Both the position numbers and the translations under genes were made by a program. From Lucifuga dentata (lineage: Eukaryota; Chordata; Actinopteri; Ophidiiformes; Bythitidae), in NCBI GenBank assembly GCA_014773175.1, contig VXCM01000497.1, positions 164,789-228,788 of the forward strand: a stretch of DNA of 64,000 nucleotides, written 5' to 3'. Positions 18,871 to 30,980 of this stretch are shown in pieces. The notes under the pieces are model-generated. The model was not told the origin of the DNA and searched no databases. It saw only the letters and a program-made list of their open reading frames with translations. The number at the start of each line of letters is the position of its first letter. Within the stretch, counting starts at the first letter, position 1.

Positions 18871-20506
18871 TGGTGACTTTGCCAGTTAAACTGTCAGTTA
18901 AAGTAATGACTCTCAGAAAGTCTGTGTTCCCTAAACATTTACTTGCATGCGAGCTGAAGAGAAAATGTAATCCTCGTGATTTACATGCATTGAGCAACTG
19001 AGATGTGGGTGACTAGAATATTACTGTATATATTATCCATAAATGTCCTTTGTGAACTTCCTGTTTACACCTGATATGTTTAATAATGAAAATGAAACTA
19101 TCAAACTGATCACCAGACGGTTTTACATATGAAACAAATGTAGATATACTGAAGGTTCATAATACATAACAACACACTAACCAGAGGTCAGATTGTGATC
19201 AGGCAGTTACGACTGTATATATGAATATAAACGGCTCTCTGCCAGAGGCTGAACACTGAGCAGCACAGCTCCATCCTGTCATAGAATTACCACCGTCATG
19301 TCCAGAGCTACTCATTTAAGTATTTTATATAGTATGTCTGAGGTTTTACTTAGAACTAAATTATATGTACCAATCTTAAGCCAGAAAATGAGTTATACGA
19401 TACTATTTTTGTTACATTACCATCAACATCCACCTTTAAATGAAAGGTTTTGCCTGTGAAATTACAGGAAAATGACATTTTGATTGAACTGCAGTGAGAA
19501 TTAATTGCTGCAAAATGCTATTCATATGAAGCTGTCAAATTTCATGCTTTCAATTGTCAACACATTGGTTTTCCATTGAACTTTCTAAAAGAAACTTATA
19601 AAGCTCACAATTTTTCAGAAAATATGGACAAATTGGACAGCGAGCAGAATAGAGATGTAAAAATGACATCACATGCTGGGAAATCCTTCATTGAAAATTA
19701 TTTAACATTTACTATCTCAAAATGTACAGTTCAGTGGCTGAGAAAAACAGCTCTTGCGCTTAATACTGTACTAAATAAGCCAAAAAACAAAAAACAAAAA
19801 AAAAGCTGCACATTTGCAGCTGCAATAATTGTGTCACAAACTTGCCAACAATGCTGCTTCAGGGAGAGGAATCTCTGCAACCTGCCAAGACTTGAAACCC
19901 TGACAGAAATAAGAACCAAAATGAATCTACATTGCGCGGAGTATGAATCCAGGCAGTCTGACCATACAAACCAAACCTCAGGACATTTCCAGCCCACACA
20001 AACAGGTGTGTCCTGTCTAGACTGGACATTCAGAGACCAACATAAACTCTATTAATTGTCCAAGAAGAAGTGCTTGCAAACTCCACCGCTGTACACTGAA
20101 AATGACAGAAATGATGTAAACAGATGCAGCAGCTTGAGGAGAAGCAGCGTGGTCTCAGCTTAGAGTGAGGCTGTTACATAAATATATTCAATTCAATTCA
20201 ATGACCTTTGTCTCCAAAGGGCAATTAAGATTTTTTTTAATATATAATTATTGTGGAAAGAAATGAGTAACTGAATGTTAGAAAAATGACACAAAGCCTT
20301 CCTACACGGGCAAAAGTCCAGACTTCCCTACAAAGCAGAAATGGTATAAATATAGAGCAAGTTGACGTGGGATGAGGGTTTACCTGTTGGATACACTCCA
20401 GGTTGCAGTCCTGAGGCGTGATGGGAGCAGAGCTGAGATCTTCCTGAGCCCAGAGCGGCTGACCGAGGGTCAGGAGCTGGAGCAGAACAAGCGCTTCCCT
20501 CCACAT
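11554..20506 (-). CDS. Interleukin-17 receptor D-like (SEFIR) receptor, complete, 12 exons
   Basis: Single-pass cytokine-receptor-type protein. Exons (minus): 20384-20506, 18016-18100, 16738-16896, 16320-16438, 14746-14869, 14453-14491, 14135-14280, 13941-14015, 13741-13807, 12933-13079, 12646-12818, 11554-12114; phases join into 605 aa, stop TAA. The start is the ATG at 20506, giving a signal peptide (MWREALVLLQLLTLGQPLWA). Fibronectin-type extracellular modules follow, with a YYGIAFLRGFQVSL stretch aligned with the equivalent part of IL17RD. One membrane helix lies at ~324-346 (LALLLPLSLVGVAIFVVLLA). The cytoplasmic SEFIR domain starts at ~378 (LLICYSSNDG) and contains CLDLWDSLSLAEEG and SDFVLVICSQGL. 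Family knowledge: SEFIR domains recruit Act1-type adaptors or, for IL17RD, dampen FGF/IL-17 signals. An eight-Asp run (residues 467-474) splits the SEFIR domain, and the tail is much shorter than in mammalian IL17RD. It could be il17rd itself or a fish paralogue, so no symbol is given. Confidence 0.85.
15290..15790 (-). mobile_element. Decayed non-LTR retrotransposon (reverse-transcriptase C-terminal part)
   Basis: Lies in intron 4 of the receptor gene. Minus-strand translation gives an interrupted match to the C-terminal end of a LINE polyprotein widespread in fish genomes. The clearest pieces are EELEDVARKRFIWATLLSL near 15340-15400 and ELKYLCVFFIFEG near 15730-15775. Several stops and frame changes show it is dead. 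The assignment rests on remembered family patterns. Confidence 0.6.
16055..16190. repeat. Common teleost interspersed repeat fragment (SINE/LINE-tail-like)
   Basis: Contains the phrases GAACATGCAAACCCCACACA, GATTTGAACCCAGGGCC and TTCTTGCTGTGAGGCA. These form a recurrent short repeat in fish genomes with a tRNA B-box-like core. Copy boundaries are uncertain. Located in the same receptor intron as the LINE remnant. Confidence 0.5.
18846..18872. repeat. (TG)n microsatellite
   Basis: A TG dinucleotide run in intron 1 of the IL17R-like gene (between exons at 18016-18100 and 20384-20506). No other structure was recognised around it. Confidence 0.85.
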
Positions 20507-20568
20507 GCTGCTACAGCCAACATGACACTGATCCCTCGTGAGCACAAGACCTCAAGCTCATACACACA

Positions 20569-20572
20569 CACA

Positions 20573-20608
<36 letters not shown>

Positions 20609-20639
20609 GGACAGAAAGGCGGAGGCAACTACTCCAGTN

Positions 20640-20674
<35 letters not shown>

Positions 20675-20704
20675 GGACAGAAAGGCGGAGGCAACTACTC
20701 CAGT
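20569..20704. repeat. (CA)n microsatellite with duplicated flank around an N
   Basis: A CA run plus the unique segment GTGGACAGAAAGGCGGAGGC appears twice, separated by N at 20639. This is the same pattern as the other N-flanked duplications in the window and is most simply an assembly join. Confidence 0.8.
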
Positions 20705-20988
20705 CAGTGAGAAACAGAAGGGCATCTGGATGTTTAGCTGTCGTAAATGCAGCGTGGGAGTGTGTGACAGAGAGGAAGGAGGAGAGAGCGATGAAGAGGG
20801 GAGTGGTATCTTTAGGCTACGGGTGGAGACAGTGTAAAACGGTGACATGCATGTTTTAGCAGTTACGCTGCCAAACTAGTTTACAATCACATTCACCAAA
20901 GACATACCACAGAAATAACCGTCTCTCCAGCAACAACATCCAAAGCAAAATTTTCCCATTCAGTCCAATACATCTAAACCAGATTCAT

Positions 20989-20994
20989 TTTATT
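20989..20994 (-). terminator. Candidate poly(A) signal of fam50a
   Basis: AATAAA on the minus strand, about 260 bases downstream of the fam50a stop at 21254. The hexamer is canonical and sensibly spaced, but unverified. Confidence 0.4.
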
Positions 20995-21253
20995 CAGCAC
21001 AGATTATATAACATGGTTCATGAGCTATTTACAATGACTGTGGGCTGTTTTCTCAGGAAACATTATTACATTAGCAAGTGAATTATATTTATGGAAACTA
21101 GTACTGCAACAGCAAAATAAAACCATGAATCATTCGTTTATCAAATCCTGATAAACTGTGAATGATATAACAATAGAGTATTAAAACTATCTGAAAAATG
21201 ACACAAAGAAATGTTTGCGTCAGGATTTCCAGAGGCCGGAGATGACCACGATT

Positions 21254-24200
21254 TCACCGGATCTGAAAAAGAAAGACAGCAAGCAAAACGTGAATTTAAT
21301 CCTGAAGGATCAAATACAAGTGCAATATAAACGAAAAAAAAAAAAAAAANAAAAAAAAAAAAAAACAATAAATAAAAGGTATTTATTAAAGGGACGTCTC
21401 TTAATTTTTTTTTGTTTGTGTTGAGAAGCAGTCTGAGTGCACATGGCCCTCCTTCCTGTGGAGGAGAGAGCTCGCCTATGCAGGAAAAGCTGGTGGCATA
21501 GCACAATAAGCAACTTTTTAGGTCACGGAACAATCAGGCTATATGGATCAATGGAAAGATGACATACTGTATAAAAGTTCATATTTTCAAGACTTTTTTT
21601 TGGTGCCATTTAAATATATGTCAAAAGGAATAACATAGCACACAAGGTATTTTAGCCCAAGGTAATCATACCATAAACTTTGTGTCTGTTATCCATCCTG
21701 CTATCCAAATAACAGACATATCTCCACTTATGGAAGCATCCAGCCTCCTTTATTTGCATTCTTCTCTCCCTCATGCACACGAAACATGCTGCTTCTGTTT
21801 ATTCAGACTACAGTCTATTTTTCTTGGACTATGACTAAATATTAAAACAACATTTTGTCAGGCTTTCACGTTATTGTGTAAATAATGAAATACATACTGC
21901 CAACAAAGCAGGCGTATTCCCTGTTTTCAATGTAAGAATTAAAGGACCATACCATCCATTTTGCATGTTTAAGCCTAATATATTAAATTTTCATACATGT
22001 TACATTACTGACAATCACTTCCCAAAGGATAAAACCGTATTTTAACTTTCCTGATATTTTGCAAAATCTCTTAATCTTTCAAAATCAAATATTCAAGAGG
22101 TACACCCACCTTAAAAATCAATGTTTTGCCTGCTCATAGTTACACAACAGTATGAAGTCACGGTCGTTTAAATTTTATGATAAACACAGGTCTTCTTTTG
22201 GGACTATATTCCCCGGTGGAGACATACATTCACTCCACACTTTTTATTGCATTTAAAAGCTAAAATTACGTAACTTCTAAAAAAAAACCTGAATACACGT
22301 TTTGTTTGTAATGATGGATTACCTATCCCAAGAAAGTTTCAAGTATCAACAATTCGATTTTAATAGCATACCAGAATGAACTGAAACCAATGGCGGTCTG
22401 GAAGGTAGGAAAAACATCTTTAATTCNATAGCATACCAGAATGAACTGAAACCAATGGCGGTCTGGAAGGTAGGAAAAACATCTTTAATTCACCGTTCCA
22501 GTAGTATACTTTGGGAAATGATTGTCAGTAACCTTACATGTATAAAAATTGAATATATTAGGCTCAAACATGCAAAATGGCTGTTATGGTCCTTTAACAC
22601 TTCATCACTGCCTGGTGAAACTGGGTCATTTATTATTGAATGAGGCATTTAGCAAATCAGTTCTCACCGTATATTTGTCCCATTTCTTCTCCGGGTCGTA
22701 CGGCTCCCAGCGACTAGCAGGAAAAATGTGCTTATTCTTCTCATACCAGCTTCTCAAAACAACTTTGCCTGCATGAGACTTCAAACGACAGCAGAAATTA
22801 CTTTAGGTTTACGTCATTAAATACAGATTAAATTTTATATATTTTTTTTAAACTGAAATGATGTATGACTAGAAATTTTGTAGGCAGAATGTTGATCATA
22901 ATCACAGCTTCTGCTATGTTTAAGACAATTTTAACCATTTCTTTTTTATTTTTTGTAGATTTTCACATTCAAAAATTTGTACCTCATCTTTCTCTACAGT
23001 GGCGTCGTTCACCAGTCGAATATCATCGTGGACGTCAAAGCTGAAGAGAGGACCTGTGGGGAAAAAGGTGCACTGAGTGAAAAAAAGCTGAAAATCCACG
23101 TTTACATTCTTCCATATACAGAAACAAATGTTTGTGTTGTCATGTTTTTTTTTTGACATTCAAAATATAAAACAATGTAAGCTATAAAAAAGGGTGCTTT
23201 CATACCAGATTTGCCTCTAGCTTTGGTCACAATGAAGTCATAGAAACTATGGTGCTGAAGGAGACAAAGTGATTAGTTGAAATAAATCGAAAGTTTCACA
23301 GCTGTTGGAAAAATGACGATACACACTATAAATCTAGAGACCTAAAGCTGTTTCAACTGATATAGTGTTTCCCATACATAGGTGAAACTTGGTTGGCCCA
23401 GACACATCTAGGTTTCGCGGGACGACCCAGCCTTAAAAACAATACAACTCTGACACTGCTGTCACACACGCTGACATGCGCACATACATAGGCTGTACTT
23501 GTGCGGCCCCAAGAAAGCAAAACCGAATGTCCGACTGCTCCACTACCTGTGTGTGTCCCGTTTCGGTATTTCTCGGCAAGGTTATCACTGAACCCAACCG
23601 TCACACACCGTGCCACCCACCACCACAAGTACATTTTCAACCTATGGGAAACACTGTGATAACTGATTACATTTAAGCAAAGCAGGTTCAATTCAGGGAA
23701 CACATTAGGGAACACATCCTGTTCAACTGAGAACTGCTAAGTAAATGTTTGTTTGACGCAAGCAGCTCATGCTGATGTAGCTCAGTCACCAACACTGAGG
23801 GCATGCAATTTAATCTCAATATTCATAATTCACTGTAATTATGACGTGTAATTGCTGTGAACACACATCGTTCTGCCAAGTGTAAAACGTGATTGCATGT
23901 AACACGACTGAGGCCAAGTCTGTAAAAGCATCCGTTTCACTTTTGACAATAAGCACTGACACACATTAAAGTTTAGAAGTTCCACAAAAGCTGAGCAGCA
24001 ATTGAAGTGAAGTGAAGCGGAGCAAAAGAAATTGATTTAATAGTTCAGCTGTCATTCGCCGGCTGGATTTTATGGGTGGATTGTGACTGCACTCACACTC
24101 ACTTACATGTGGGATTATCAGATCCTCTTTGATGTACATCAGCTGCTCCACTCCTGCAGACCTGCACAGGAGAAAAGTGAGATTTAAGCCCAATAATCTC

Positions 24201-26525
24201 TTCAATCTCCACTTACTGCTAGCTGAGAGGCAATTTTTACACTCCAATTTAGTAATTACTGAGTAATTCATTTAACTAGGATTCTCCACTCATACAGTTG
24301 AACAGGAATGATTCAACTGCTAGTTTCCACTACAGGCTAAATTGTACCACAGCATGCAAAGTCAACTGCCTGCTTCATTTTCCACTACACTCACAGTCGA
24401 CCCAGCCAAGTTAAATCGAAGGGAGCCTTTAAATTTCTGGCTCTGCTTCGAAATAGGACTGAAATGTGCTGATGCCGACCCTCAGCCGCGCTGTAATCAT
24501 GCACTGATTAGCTCATATTGATCATCATAACATAACAACTGACAGAGAGACTAATTACAGAGGTACCATAATTAAAAAAAAAAGAGAGAGATTTTCTGAT
24601 GGGTAGATGAAGATAATCTACTTCTTTTTAAAAGATAATCTATTTCAAACTTCATATATTGTCATTTCTACAAGGAAGCTAAAAATAGTGGAATCCACAA
24701 ACTGGAAGGAGGAAGAAATACAGACACTCAGTGCCAGTTAGTGATGCAACATCTGTCTCTTAGGCTGAAGGAATACTGCTAATTATACTTCCTGCCAGGT
24801 CAATAAATTTCTTTTTTCATCACATGTATTTCTACCAAGCTGCGTGTTTCTGATTAAACTGATAAAAATCAATGTGTGCATGTAGACTGTGCAGAGTGAG
24901 CAAGAGAAGTGACAACCATGTGCTCCTTTGGGATTCATATGCTCTCAGAAAACAGAGAACAGCACAAATCAGAGTGTTCTTGTCCTTCACTGGCATCGTG
25001 TGTTTGGTTGACATTGTGTTCTATACCTCCTTCCTCCTTCACTTCTCACCTTAGTTCACTGAAGTCCTTCCTAAGGACTTCCAGGGCCCTCTGTAGGAAG
25101 TTCTGGATGGTGTTGCCCTTCTTCATCTGCACAGAAATACACACAATATAAACATTAAAAACAATAACAACTTAATTTTTTTAGGAAAATGGAAATTTCC
25201 ATTGTTTAGCCAGGGGGACAATGGGAAAATATACTGTTTCTTTGCCTTAAGTGGGACATATTATACAGATTTCCTTGTTCTTATTTTCATTTTGGATATT
25301 TTTTTTTTTTTTTTTANTTTTTTTTTTTTTTTTTAATTTCTACTGTATTACACTGTAGGGGTTTACACACACAAAAAAAAACACGTCCCCTTTAAATGTT
25401 CCTTTTTCTCTATACCAAAAGGGAATAAACGAGTTGATCCACACTGACAAAAAGCATGAATCATATGAGTTATGGATCTTTTGACAACCAACATTGACTG
25501 CCAATGCTGTTGGCCAATGCCAACGTTGGGGTCCAAAGTAAATATTTGCAAGCTGATGTTTTCAGCTGGTATTTGCTTGTCAGACACATAGTGATATGTG
25601 TCTGATACAGTGCTTATGTTAGCAGATATAAAAAGATGCCCTTACTGCTAAAATCCTTATTATTAAAGATATTCTGCCTTCGTCCTGCAGTTGTCAGTTG
25701 TCTTTAATCATCTAATTTTGATGGATTTTATATTTAAAATCAGTATTGGTCAACATAACATCAGCCTCAAAAATCCATTATCAATCAAGTTCTAACAAAA
25801 GAAAAAAGAAAACTCCATTAATGTCATTTACCTTCACAGTCTTACGATGTCCAGATCCATCCCAGTAGCTGAAGGTTATCTCAATCTCTTCACCTAAAAA
25901 CAAATATTTATGTCATAACTTTGGAATGAGCAAGTGTGTTTATTTATATTTCTGGCACTGAGAAGACAAAAAAATTGCAAAGATGTGAAGAATCCTCCAA
26001 AGTTGATACACATGATGGCCCTTTCAGAAAACAGGACATTTTTATGTGTGGACTAAATATTACCTTTAAGGTTTTAGTAATTATGCGGCAAATATAAAAC
26101 ATTAACATAAAGAGGGTGTATGTGTGTAGATATGAAAACCCTAAACTAACGTTGTGTCCATCAGAGCCTGAAGAAAAACAGATTTGAGGTGACGGGCTCA
26201 GAGATCATTCTGTGTTTCAGATTTGCTTTTTGTTTGACAATGACTTAGACCAGCAGAAATATTAATGTAGTACAGTGTTTGTTCCCTGTACTTTTCGCGA
26301 ACATGCGTAAACTTCAAATATTTGGTAATCTGCTCACATCTGCTGCTGTTTGCCCAGATTTCATGTACCATCCAGGATTTTTGTCTGTGCAGACCTGTCT
26401 GCACCTGAGTGCTGGCTGTGCGTACACTACACAGTGGGAAGGAATGAGAATGTCTGCAGGGAGAAGTGGAAGCATCTGCTAGACAGATTCATGGAGGCCA
26501 CGAAAAAAACCAAACTTAGCCATTC

Positions 26526-26565
<40 letters not shown>

Positions 26566-27214
26566 TACAAGAGTAATCATGACTCACTCTTGATCTTCTC
26601 CTGCTTGAGCTCCCACTCCTGCCTGAGTTCCTCTCTGAGACGGTTCTCCTCCTCCTGAACACACAAAACCCACAAAGTCGAGTGAAAAATGTCAAAGTCT
26701 AAACTACATTTTTAGATATGACGTTAAAATTATATAACACCAGAGCATGTCATGTACGGGGTTAAAAAGACAACTGTATACTGTATTAAAACCATTCTGA
26801 TATCAATAGTGTTCTTTAAGAGGGTGGGAAATGACCACTGGCTGATTCCTACATTTTGTCTGAATGTAAAGTAAAAAATTAAGCTCATTCAGAATCAAAT
26901 CACACAGGCCTCACCTCTCTGTCACGATCAGGCAGGAAACTTGTGTCTACATCTGGGTTTTTCCCCAACTTCTTCTTCTTCACTGGAACATCTAGCAGAC
27001 AGAGTTACACATTTGCCTCAGAAATTGAGACTGTTTATACGCTGCTGGTCTAAAATAAAAAAAGGTGCCACAAAACTACACAGAATAGCCTCATTGTTGT
27101 AAATAATAAATCACGCATAACCTCACATAAGCAAAGAAGCAGGTGAAATAATCTAGAGAAAGTAACTCATTCCACAGATTAAGCAAGAATTTCCATCTAT
27201 ACTCACAGTCCTGC

Positions 27215-27252
<38 letters not shown>

Positions 27253-29829
27253 CTCTTCATTTTCCTCTTCATCTTCTTCATCATCTGGATTAAACGATAA
27301 GCTAGCGATCTTCCTCTTTTGTTCCTCTTTTCTCTTCTTCTCTTTCTGTTTCTCCAGCTTTCTATGAAGACAATATAGAAGCAGTGAACAATAAAAATCA
27401 ACAAGAAGACTAAGAAATAAACAAAAGAAAGTGGAATGAAGGAAGTTGGCCTTTAAAAGGGACTACCAATTTTCTTTATATATTCCGCTTACACTAAATG
27501 GCCATTTTAGGGGGTGCACCTGTACAATGTAATTCCACAGTCCTGCCTTTGTGACACTTACAATACTTAGTGTTTGTTGTTACTGTCAGGCAGGTGTTGA
27601 TTTTATGATATCAACTAGCCTACATACAGTACAAGAGAGAAACAGAATATTAGAAACATCTCAAACTATAGTTTCATCTGATACAATAAACCTCAAAAAT
27701 TAAATCAGCAGTAATTTTCAGTTCATTTTTAAAAAGCAACCAGAATCACTGCAACACACTTTCACAACAGCGAGCAGCTCTAAAGCTGCATACTGGCAAA
27801 CCACCAAGCTGACATTCTCTCATTACAGCTGATTATTGTGTTGGCAAACAGACTCCCTGGCACTAAACTTTAATTTCTGTTTGGATTCTTCAATTCACCT
27901 GCTGCTGGTGGTGCTGAAATATAAAAGCTTCTAACAGCCAGTTCTGAGAGCTCGTTACTGAATAAAATACTCTGTGTAAAAGGAAGCATTTTATAATTTT
28001 ATAATCTGCAAAGGTCTGATTTTTTTTTTTTTTACTTGGTTACATTTCATTTTGTTAATCTCAAACAAACATTTTTGATCTTGGAAACGTGTAAAACTTA
28101 TCACATTCTGTACATTTGTCCCTAAAAATCAGGATTGTAGCCAAAATCATCATATTGTGCACTCCTCACTACTTTCTATAGTGAATTCTACGTATATAGA
28201 GGAATTATACTTTTGAATTATAATTACACTATGTCAGTTGGCAAAATTAACAAACTATTTCAGATACTACTCAAGTCATTTCTCTTATTTGAGCCTTTTT
28301 TTTTGTCTATGCCTGAATGGTAGTTAGATTTTGGTTAGTGATCACAGATTGTGCTCTGTGGCATTGTGGGATAATTTGAGTCAACTACACTGTGTAAGTA
28401 GGTAATTAAAGCTGCGAGAGCAACAAAAAGCAACTGGGATGGCGAGCCAGGAGTGCACTAACTCACAGCTGGAGTTCCTTGGATTGTTCCTTTTTGGCCA
28501 GCTGTTTCTCCCTCTCCTTCACCAGTGCCTCCTGCTTGGCCTTCATATCATTCAGTGTCACCAGGCCTGTTAAAGTCATAAAGTCAACCAGGTCAGACAA
28601 AGATTGCAAGGATCTCCCATCAGATCTATAAGCGAAAACAACCAGTACAGGCAAAAACTGTATACTTTAATTTCTTTTTTCCAGAATAACACTGCATGGT
28701 GCTTTGTTTTGGGTGCAAATCTGTTAAATGTCTACATCCCAACTGCCAGTTCAGCAGTAACATTTCACTCTTTCTGACACAAACATGTAATATATTCAAC
28801 TATTCTTTACTATATTCTAAGCCAGTCCTGGCATTTCTAGCTGGTCTGAAAATTAGACGTTGCAGTGTTGCTGGGCTTGTACTCACCGACTGTGCTGGAT
28901 TTCAGCTCGGCTTCCACAGCGTCATAGTGAGCTGAGAATTTCTTATCAATGTTGGACTTCACCATATTGTCCTGCAAACAAACAGAGACCAGAGAAAAGA
29001 ACAAAGACACAAGTGAGGCAAATCTAAGTGCTGAAATTGTCATTCCCGTCTTTGCAATGCTCCATTTTTTTGTTTAATAAGTGGGATCTGAGGATACCCA
29101 AAATGCATATGAAAAGGCGTGTTTTTTATAGTTATGTCTTTACACTTAAAGGTACTGTCTGCATAAATGTCTTGTTAAAGGAACTTCAGAGCCAATATTC
29201 AAGATCTATGAAAGTATTAAGCCTAAATCATCCTTGTTCCAGATATTATCAAAATGCTAAAATGTTTAAAATGTTTTGTTAAAATGTTTTAGTGTTGAAA
29301 GCACAGAAAAGAGGCACTTTGGCATTTCTTTAAGCAAATCAAAGGGCAATGATTCTATAGACCTCTATGTAATCTTTAGGGGTCATAAGCTCGATTACAT
29401 TAAGAGGTAAATGTCATGTCAGAGTCCACACTGTTCATTCATGTTATTCACTCTGTTCTCAAACATCAGTTAGCTCTTTACAACGTGCTGGAAACACAAT
29501 TATTGACAGTTCAATTGTGTATAGGGAGCACATTGATATTGACCATTTTTTGTCCCTCGACAATAGACAAACAGGGGACTAAATGAGCTCGTATCAATAC
29601 TCCATCATTAAAAAAAAAAAACATGTTATGAATGAGGGTNGGACTAAATGAGCTCGTATCAATACTCCATCATTAAAAAAAAAAAACATGTTATGAATGA
29701 GGGTATAATGTTCCAAACCTCTGCAATCCTCTGTTTCAGCTGTTCAAGCTGTTCTCTTTCTTTTTCACGTTTTTTCATCAGCTGCATGGCTCGTCCAGCC
29801 TCACTCGCAGCTCCTTTGTACTGCGCCAT
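21254..29829 (-). CDS. fam50a: FAM50A (XAP5) nuclear protein, complete, 13 exons
   Basis: Nuclear protein associated with the C-complex spliceosome; human mutations cause Armfield-type X-linked intellectual disability. Exons (minus): 29719-29829, 28887-28971, 28467-28566, 27207-27361, 26915-26991, 26588-26654, 25832-25893, 25050-25126, 24107-24161, 23206-23254, 22983-23053, 22668-22778, 21254-21262. Phases join into 342 aa (human 339). The start [15 protein letters not shown] is the conserved N terminus; an in-frame upstream extension in the 5' leader is not used in the family. Visible parts: charged coiled-coil region (to ~150), an acidic Glu-rich stretch (encoded ~27210-27300), then the conserved XAP5 domain including [27 protein letters not shown] and [19 protein letters not shown]. 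The final coding exon is only 9 nt (Ile-Arg-stop). No defects were seen. Confidence 0.98.
21938..22597. mobile_element. MITE-like element with long inverted repeats, copy 3
   Basis: The left arm begins TTAAAGGACCATACCATC and continues GCATGTTTAAGCCTAATA and GTTACATTACTGACAATC. The right arm is the inverted complement (GATTGTCAGTAACCTTACAT, TAGGCTCAAACATGCAAA, ATGGTCCTTTAA). Arms of roughly 85 bp match, the best-preserved inverted repeats of this family in the window. It carries an N-flanked 64-bp duplication (22363-22491) and lies in the last fam50a intron. Confidence 0.75.
23363..23656. mobile_element. Short hAT-like non-autonomous transposon
   Basis: Begins TAGTGTTTCCCATACATAGG and ends CCTATGGGAAACACTG, mutually inverted. 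CAGTGTTTCCC-type ends are typical of hAT elements. Flanking bases (AACTGATA on the left, TGATAACT on the right) do not give a clean 8-bp target duplication. It lies in fam50a intron 9. Confidence 0.55.
25243..25305. repeat. Fragment of interspersed repeat family B
   Basis: Carries ATATTATACAGATTTCC and TTCTTATTTTCATTTTGG, matching the head of the repeat at 43105-43320. The rest is cut off by a T homopolymer containing N at 25317. Confidence 0.45.
26529..26567. repeat. (TG)n microsatellite near fam50a exon 6 donor
   Basis: A TG run on the plus strand lies about 20 nt past the exon 6 donor (26586-26587), so the pre-mRNA carries CA repeats in the early intron. Confidence 0.85.
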
Positions 29830-29960
29830 ATTTATTTGTCTCCGAAACTCTAACAAGCAATTTAAAGAAACAAATAAATGTAAGACTAACTAAATTATGA
29901 AATAAAACTGTTTTAACGGCGAAAAAGGCGAAGGTAAAGCTCCCAATATATCACAACAAG

Positions 29961-30000
29961 AAAAATGGCGGCGCCGAAATGCATGCTGGGTAGTCACGTA
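29961..30000 (-). promoter_or_regulatory. fam50a promoter core: YY1-like and ZNF143/THAP11-like sites
   Basis: About 130 bases upstream of the start codon lies AAAATGGCGGC (29962-29972), a YY1-type site. Next to it on the minus strand is ACTACCCAGCATGC (29983-29996), resembling the ZNF143/THAP11 promoter motif. A TACGTGA box abuts it. Such pairs mark TATA-less housekeeping promoters, which fits fam50a. The motif match is by eye. Confidence 0.55.
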
Positions 30001-30379
30001 TTATGTGATGCCTTTACGTGCTTCAGAAAAACCTCGTAGTTAACAGACACCATGATGTCAGTTATATAAAGAAACAGTTATTATTATTATTATTATTATT
30101 ATTTAAACTTTACAATTTTTAACACAACAAGGTAAAGAAAAGAACAGTAGCAAACAAGATAAACACTCAAACTTGCAAAGAAAAAAGGACTGTCAAAGGA
30201 GGAGAGGGTGAAAAGAAATCATACAAAAATGTTAGAAAGAAAGAACTATACTTTACATCTCAGTTAAGGTGCATAAGGATTCATATTTAGATGTTCCTAG
30301 ATTCATTCAGGTAAGAATGGATCTTACTCAGGAAACTGAGCCTTCCTATGTGTATGACTGAGATCATTTCAGCTATCAA

Positions 30380-30790
30380 TCTTTGCAAAGAAGAAGGAGA
30401 AAGCAATTGACAGTTCCTTAAAATGAGTCTTCTGGCCTCCATCAAACATCACTAACGGGTGCACAGCTGCGAGAAAGCACAGATTAGATTGTGAAGAGCC
30501 AAAAATGGCTTTTGGTTGAATGGCTGTTTTATAGACTTTTGAATACCAGATTTTGGTACAAAATCCAAAGAGCAGAACTAGACAGTGTGTGACAACATGC
30601 CATCTGGAACTTAACATCCATCATTCTGCGGTGAGACAGAAGGGTAAATCTTGTGCGACCAACGTTTAGAATAAAGAACATGATTGACAATTTTGAACTG
30701 GACCAGCTGGTGTCTACATTTAACAGAACCAGACTGTATTACAGCCAGACTCTTATCCCATAGAATTTCACATAGCTCAGTGTCCAATTT
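30380..30790 (-). mobile_element. Decayed L1/Tx1-like LINE remnant
   Basis: Minus-strand frames give broken pieces resembling the region after the reverse transcriptase of fish L1 elements: a CFVLCPKIWYSK-like stretch and an AIFGSS-like stretch after frame adjustment near 30470-30560. The frame is broken in several places. The family assignment is tentative. Confidence 0.45.
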
Positions 30791-30891
30791 GCCATTCCAT
30801 GTCTATATGCTGAATGTGTGAAATATATTCCAATCTGTTTGGAAAAAAAACAAAATAAATAAAAAATGCTCAAGAAATTTAGGATACTTAT

Positions 30892-30897
30892 TTTATT
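30892..30897 (-). terminator. Candidate poly(A) signal of the caveolin-like gene
   Basis: AATAAA on the minus strand about 85 bases below the stop at 30981. This would give a very short 3' UTR; unverified. Confidence 0.4.
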
Positions 30898-30980
30898 AAT
30901 CAGTATTTTTTTAAACTGAACATATTAATACAATACAAAAGACATTATGCAAATTTAAATCAAAGTTCACTCATTCACTT

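Larger units (their letters stand above)
20507..21253. other. Short gap between IL17R-like start and fam50a stop
   Basis: Only about 750 bases separate the two genes. The part nearest the receptor gene contains a CA microsatellite duplicated across a single N (20639). The part nearest fam50a should be its 3' UTR, with an AATAAA (minus) at 20989-20994. The receptor promoter must lie within this interval unless a further non-coding 5' exon exists. Confidence 0.6.
29830..30980. other. Intergenic region between fam50a start and caveolin-like stop
   Basis: Contains the fam50a 5' leader and promoter (to about 30000), an ATT trinucleotide run (30079-30101), a decayed L1-like fragment (about 30380-30790) and the 3' end of the caveolin-like gene, with a candidate poly(A) signal at 30892-30897. 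No further exon was found. Confidence 0.6.

Noticed and set aside
18672..19001. Overlapping open frames on both strands around the TG run
   Set aside because: They depend on the microsatellite for length and lie in intron 1 of the IL17R-like gene without usable acceptor/donor pairs.
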